From Acidobacteriota bacterium (GTDB taxonomy: Bacteria > Acidobacteriota > Terriglobia > Terriglobales > Acidobacteriaceae): a stretch of 64,000 nt of DNA. The notes under the pieces were generated by a model. The model did not search any database and was not told the DNA's origin. It saw only the letters and a program-made list of their open reading frames with translations. Of this stretch, positions 62,445 through 64,000 are shown piece after piece (position 1 is the stretch's first letter; each line of letters begins with the position of its first letter). A program made the position numbers and the translations under genes. The stretch spans positions 62,001-126,000 of the forward strand of contig JAJYVF010000014.1 in the NCBI GenBank assembly GCA_021792135.1, given 5' to 3'.

Positions 62445-64000
62445 TCAGGGCAACTCGAGCAGAGACTTCAGCGCCGCGAACAGGCGCTCGGTGATCAGCT
62501 CCGGCAGCTCGCCTGGCCCGAACTCCATGGGCTCGCCGACGCGGACCTCGAGCGCGCCGGAGCGGAACCAGTGCCTGCGCCGTTTCAGCTCGGTGAGGCC
62601 CCTCAGGGCCACCGGCACGACGACGGTGTCCGAGTCGCGCACCAGCAGCCCGATGCCCGGCCGGAATGGCTCCAGACCATGCTCGGTCCGGCGTCCCTCG
62701 GGGAAGACCAGGACGTTATAGCCCCGGTCGAGAGCTTCTCCCGCGTGCTGGAAGGACCGGCGAAAGCCCGCGCTTCGCGGCAGAGGAAAGGTATTGAACA
62801 GAGCCGTCACCAGCAGGTAAGCCGCCGGTCCCAGGAGATTCAGCCCCGCGGGGCCAACATTGCGCATATGCCGGAAGTCCCGCAGCATATCGCCGGCCAT
62901 AGCCACCGCGGTTCGTCGCCGCATCCGTCCCGGAAGTCCGTACAGAACCAGCGGGACGTCGTAGGTGGTGACGTGATTTGCAATCAGCAGCACGGGCCGC
63001 TCCGGCACCTGCTGCAGCCGCCGTTGGACCTGCGGAGCTGCCAGGAAACGCACCAGCGGCTGAGAGACGAGGTGGAGAAAGGCGACTCGGATCAGCCGGA
63101 CCGGCCAGGACCACGGCCAGTGAGGATAGCTGTCCTGCTCTCTCGCGCCCCTTCTCTCTTCCGCCGTCTCCGCTTCCCCGCGCGCCCGAGCGATGGCAGG
63201 CACTGCCAAAGGAACTGGGGCAACCTCTGTGCTGCCTTCCCCGGTAGCCATCCGGCACAGGCCCAGCTCGCGGCGCAGATCGCCGAGAGTGGCCACCCGC
63301 TCCAGAGTCTCGTCCTCGAGTGCCAGGCCCAGACGCTGCTCCAGTTCCGACTGCAGCTGCACCCGGCCCAGGCTGTCGAGGCCCAGACCTTCGGAAAGCC
63401 GCGCATCCTCGCCTGTCTGGGCGGGATGGGCGTGGCTGATGGAGAGAATCAGGTCCAGCAGCGGATCGGCTTCTGCCGCCGCTGCTCCTTCCGGGTGCTG
63501 GCTGTTGACCCACTCGGTCACCCTGGGCCGCCGGACCTTGCCCGTCGAGGTTCGCGGCAAATCCAGTTCCGGCCACAGCCGCCACTGGCGAATCTGCTGA
63601 TAATCCGCCAGCTGCCGGTTGGCGGCAACCACCGCCTGCTGTGCCTCTTCGCGCGTTCCGCGGAAGAGCAGCACGGCCACAGGCTCCGTCCCCGCGGTCG
63701 TGAACAGCGGCACGACGGCTGAAGCCTGCACACCCGGCTGCGCGTTCAGTGCAGCCTCCACATCCTCCGGGTGGATATTCAGTCCGGACGGCGCTACGAT
63801 CACCTGGCTCCTGCGCCCGACAAAATGCAGCTGGCCCTGCTCGTCGCGCTGCACCAGATCGCCGGTGGCCAGCCATTCCGAGTCGCTGCGGCGCATCCCG
63901 CCCTGCTGCCAGATCGCCTGCGAAACCATCTCGCCGCGCACCAGCATCTCGCCCTCGCCGGTGATACGCACGTCGCGCCCCGGCAGCACTTTGCCAATGG
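62445..64000 (-). CDS. AMP-ligase / acyl carrier / acyltransferase fusion (5'-truncated by window)
   Basis: Only the C-terminal 518 residues are present; the gene begins beyond base 64000. Order: end of an AMP-binding ligase (TGDLVQRDEQGQLHFVGRRS, GLNIHPEDVEAALN and the catalytic Lys region DLPRTSTGKVRRPRV); a carrier domain with the phosphopantetheine serine in GLGLDSLGRVQLQSELEQRL; and a PlsC/LPLAT acyltransferase with NHVTTYD (HX4D) and VFPEGRRTEHGLEPFRPGIG. This would activate, carry and transfer a fatty acid to a lysophospholipid or other alcohol. It is distinct from Aas, which lacks an internal carrier. Confidence 0.88.
   Translation of the reverse strand, partial: IGKVLPGRDVRITGEGEMLVRGEMVSQAIWQQGGMRRSDSEWLATGDLVQRDEQGQLHFVGRRSQVIVAPSGLNIHPEDVEAALNAQPGVQASAVVPLFTTAGTEPVAVLLFRGTREEAQQAVVAANRQLADYQQIRQWRLWPELDLPRTSTGKVRRPRVTEWVNSQHPEGAAAAEADPLLDLILSISHAHPAQTGEDARLSEGLGLDSLGRVQLQSELEQRLGLALEDETLERVATLGDLRRELGLCRMATGEGSTEVAPVPLAVPAIARARGEAETAEERRGAREQDSYPHWPWSWPVRLIRVAFLHLVSQPLVRFLAAPQVQRRLQQVPERPVLLIANHVTTYDVPLVLYGLPGRMRRRTAVAMAGDMLRDFRHMRNVGPAGLNLLGPAAYLLVTALFNTFPLPRSAGFRRSFQHAGEALDRGYNVLVFPEGRRTEHGLEPFRPGIGLLVRDSDTVVVPVALRGLTELKRRRHWFRSGALEVRVGEPMEFGPGELPELITERLFAALKSLLELP

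Overview
The window is bacterial chromosome from a GC-rich member of the Acidobacteriota, most likely order Terriglobales / family Acidobacteriaceae. The evidence is a VWFA-domain secreted protein of the type named after this phylum, a large Oar-like TonB-receptor homologue with a carboxypeptidase-regulatory-like N-terminus, menaquinone synthesis by the futalosine route (mqnE), an ergothioneine pair (egtB-egtD), a bactofilin, and dispersed hairpin repeats with the GGCACG...CGTGCC core. I cannot name genus or species. No rRNA, tRNA, CRISPR array, insertion sequence or prophage was seen. Both ends of the window lie inside genes.

Layout. 0-5.6 kb: a tightly overlapping histidine operon, hisG(partial)-hisD-hisC-hisB-hisH-hisF-hisA. 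5.7-14.6 kb: an aminotransferase, a family-unknown secreted protein, a 2-hydroxyacid dehydrogenase, a lipoprotein, sdaA, a methyltransferase, a MarC protein, a thiolase and a CPBP protease. 14.68-14.9 kb: a complete small transcription unit, with promoter, two leader hairpins, a 22-residue Lys/Ala peptide gene and a terminator. 15-18.8 kb: rsmE, then the heat-shock group hrcA-grpE-dnaJ, whose promoter borders a degraded DUF4357 gene. 19-29 kb: tilS, a GNAT, an S9 peptidase, an OGFr-like protein, murJ, a bactofilin and RNase R. 29.2-29.9 kb: an AbrB/Doc toxin-antitoxin pair. 30-33.6 kb: a pyrimidine operon, zinc-ribbon membrane protein-pyrR-pyrB-pyrC. 33.7-45.9 kb: lipoproteins, two unrelated-subclass DAHP synthases, recR, inositol-3-phosphate synthase, a membrane-anchored TIR protein, DedA, an orphan CoA-transferase A subunit, a YVTN propeller lipoprotein and a MerR/TPR protein. 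46-52.5 kb: a probable envelope operon of DUF5666 protein, TonB-receptor homologue and VWFA protein. 52.6-56.3 kb: a thiamine-binding protein, egtB, egtD, an MmcQ-like protein and a small membrane protein. 56.5-64 kb: a cysteine-motif protein behind an intrinsic terminator, mqnE, OpgC, an acyl-CoA dehydrogenase, a zinc-ribbon/RGG protein and an AMP-ligase-ACP-acyltransferase fusion.

The genes mostly serve amino-acid, pyrimidine, thiol-antioxidant and quinone biosynthesis plus envelope and protein-quality functions. The items most worth a second look are the 22-aa histone-tail-like peptide unit; a three-member repeat family, one copy of which is translated as a new N-terminus of HisC; the perfect terminator sitting between promoter and start codon of the gene at 56.6 kb; and the terminator-like hairpin plus candidate small ORF in the gene-poor stretch at 41.8-42.4 kb.
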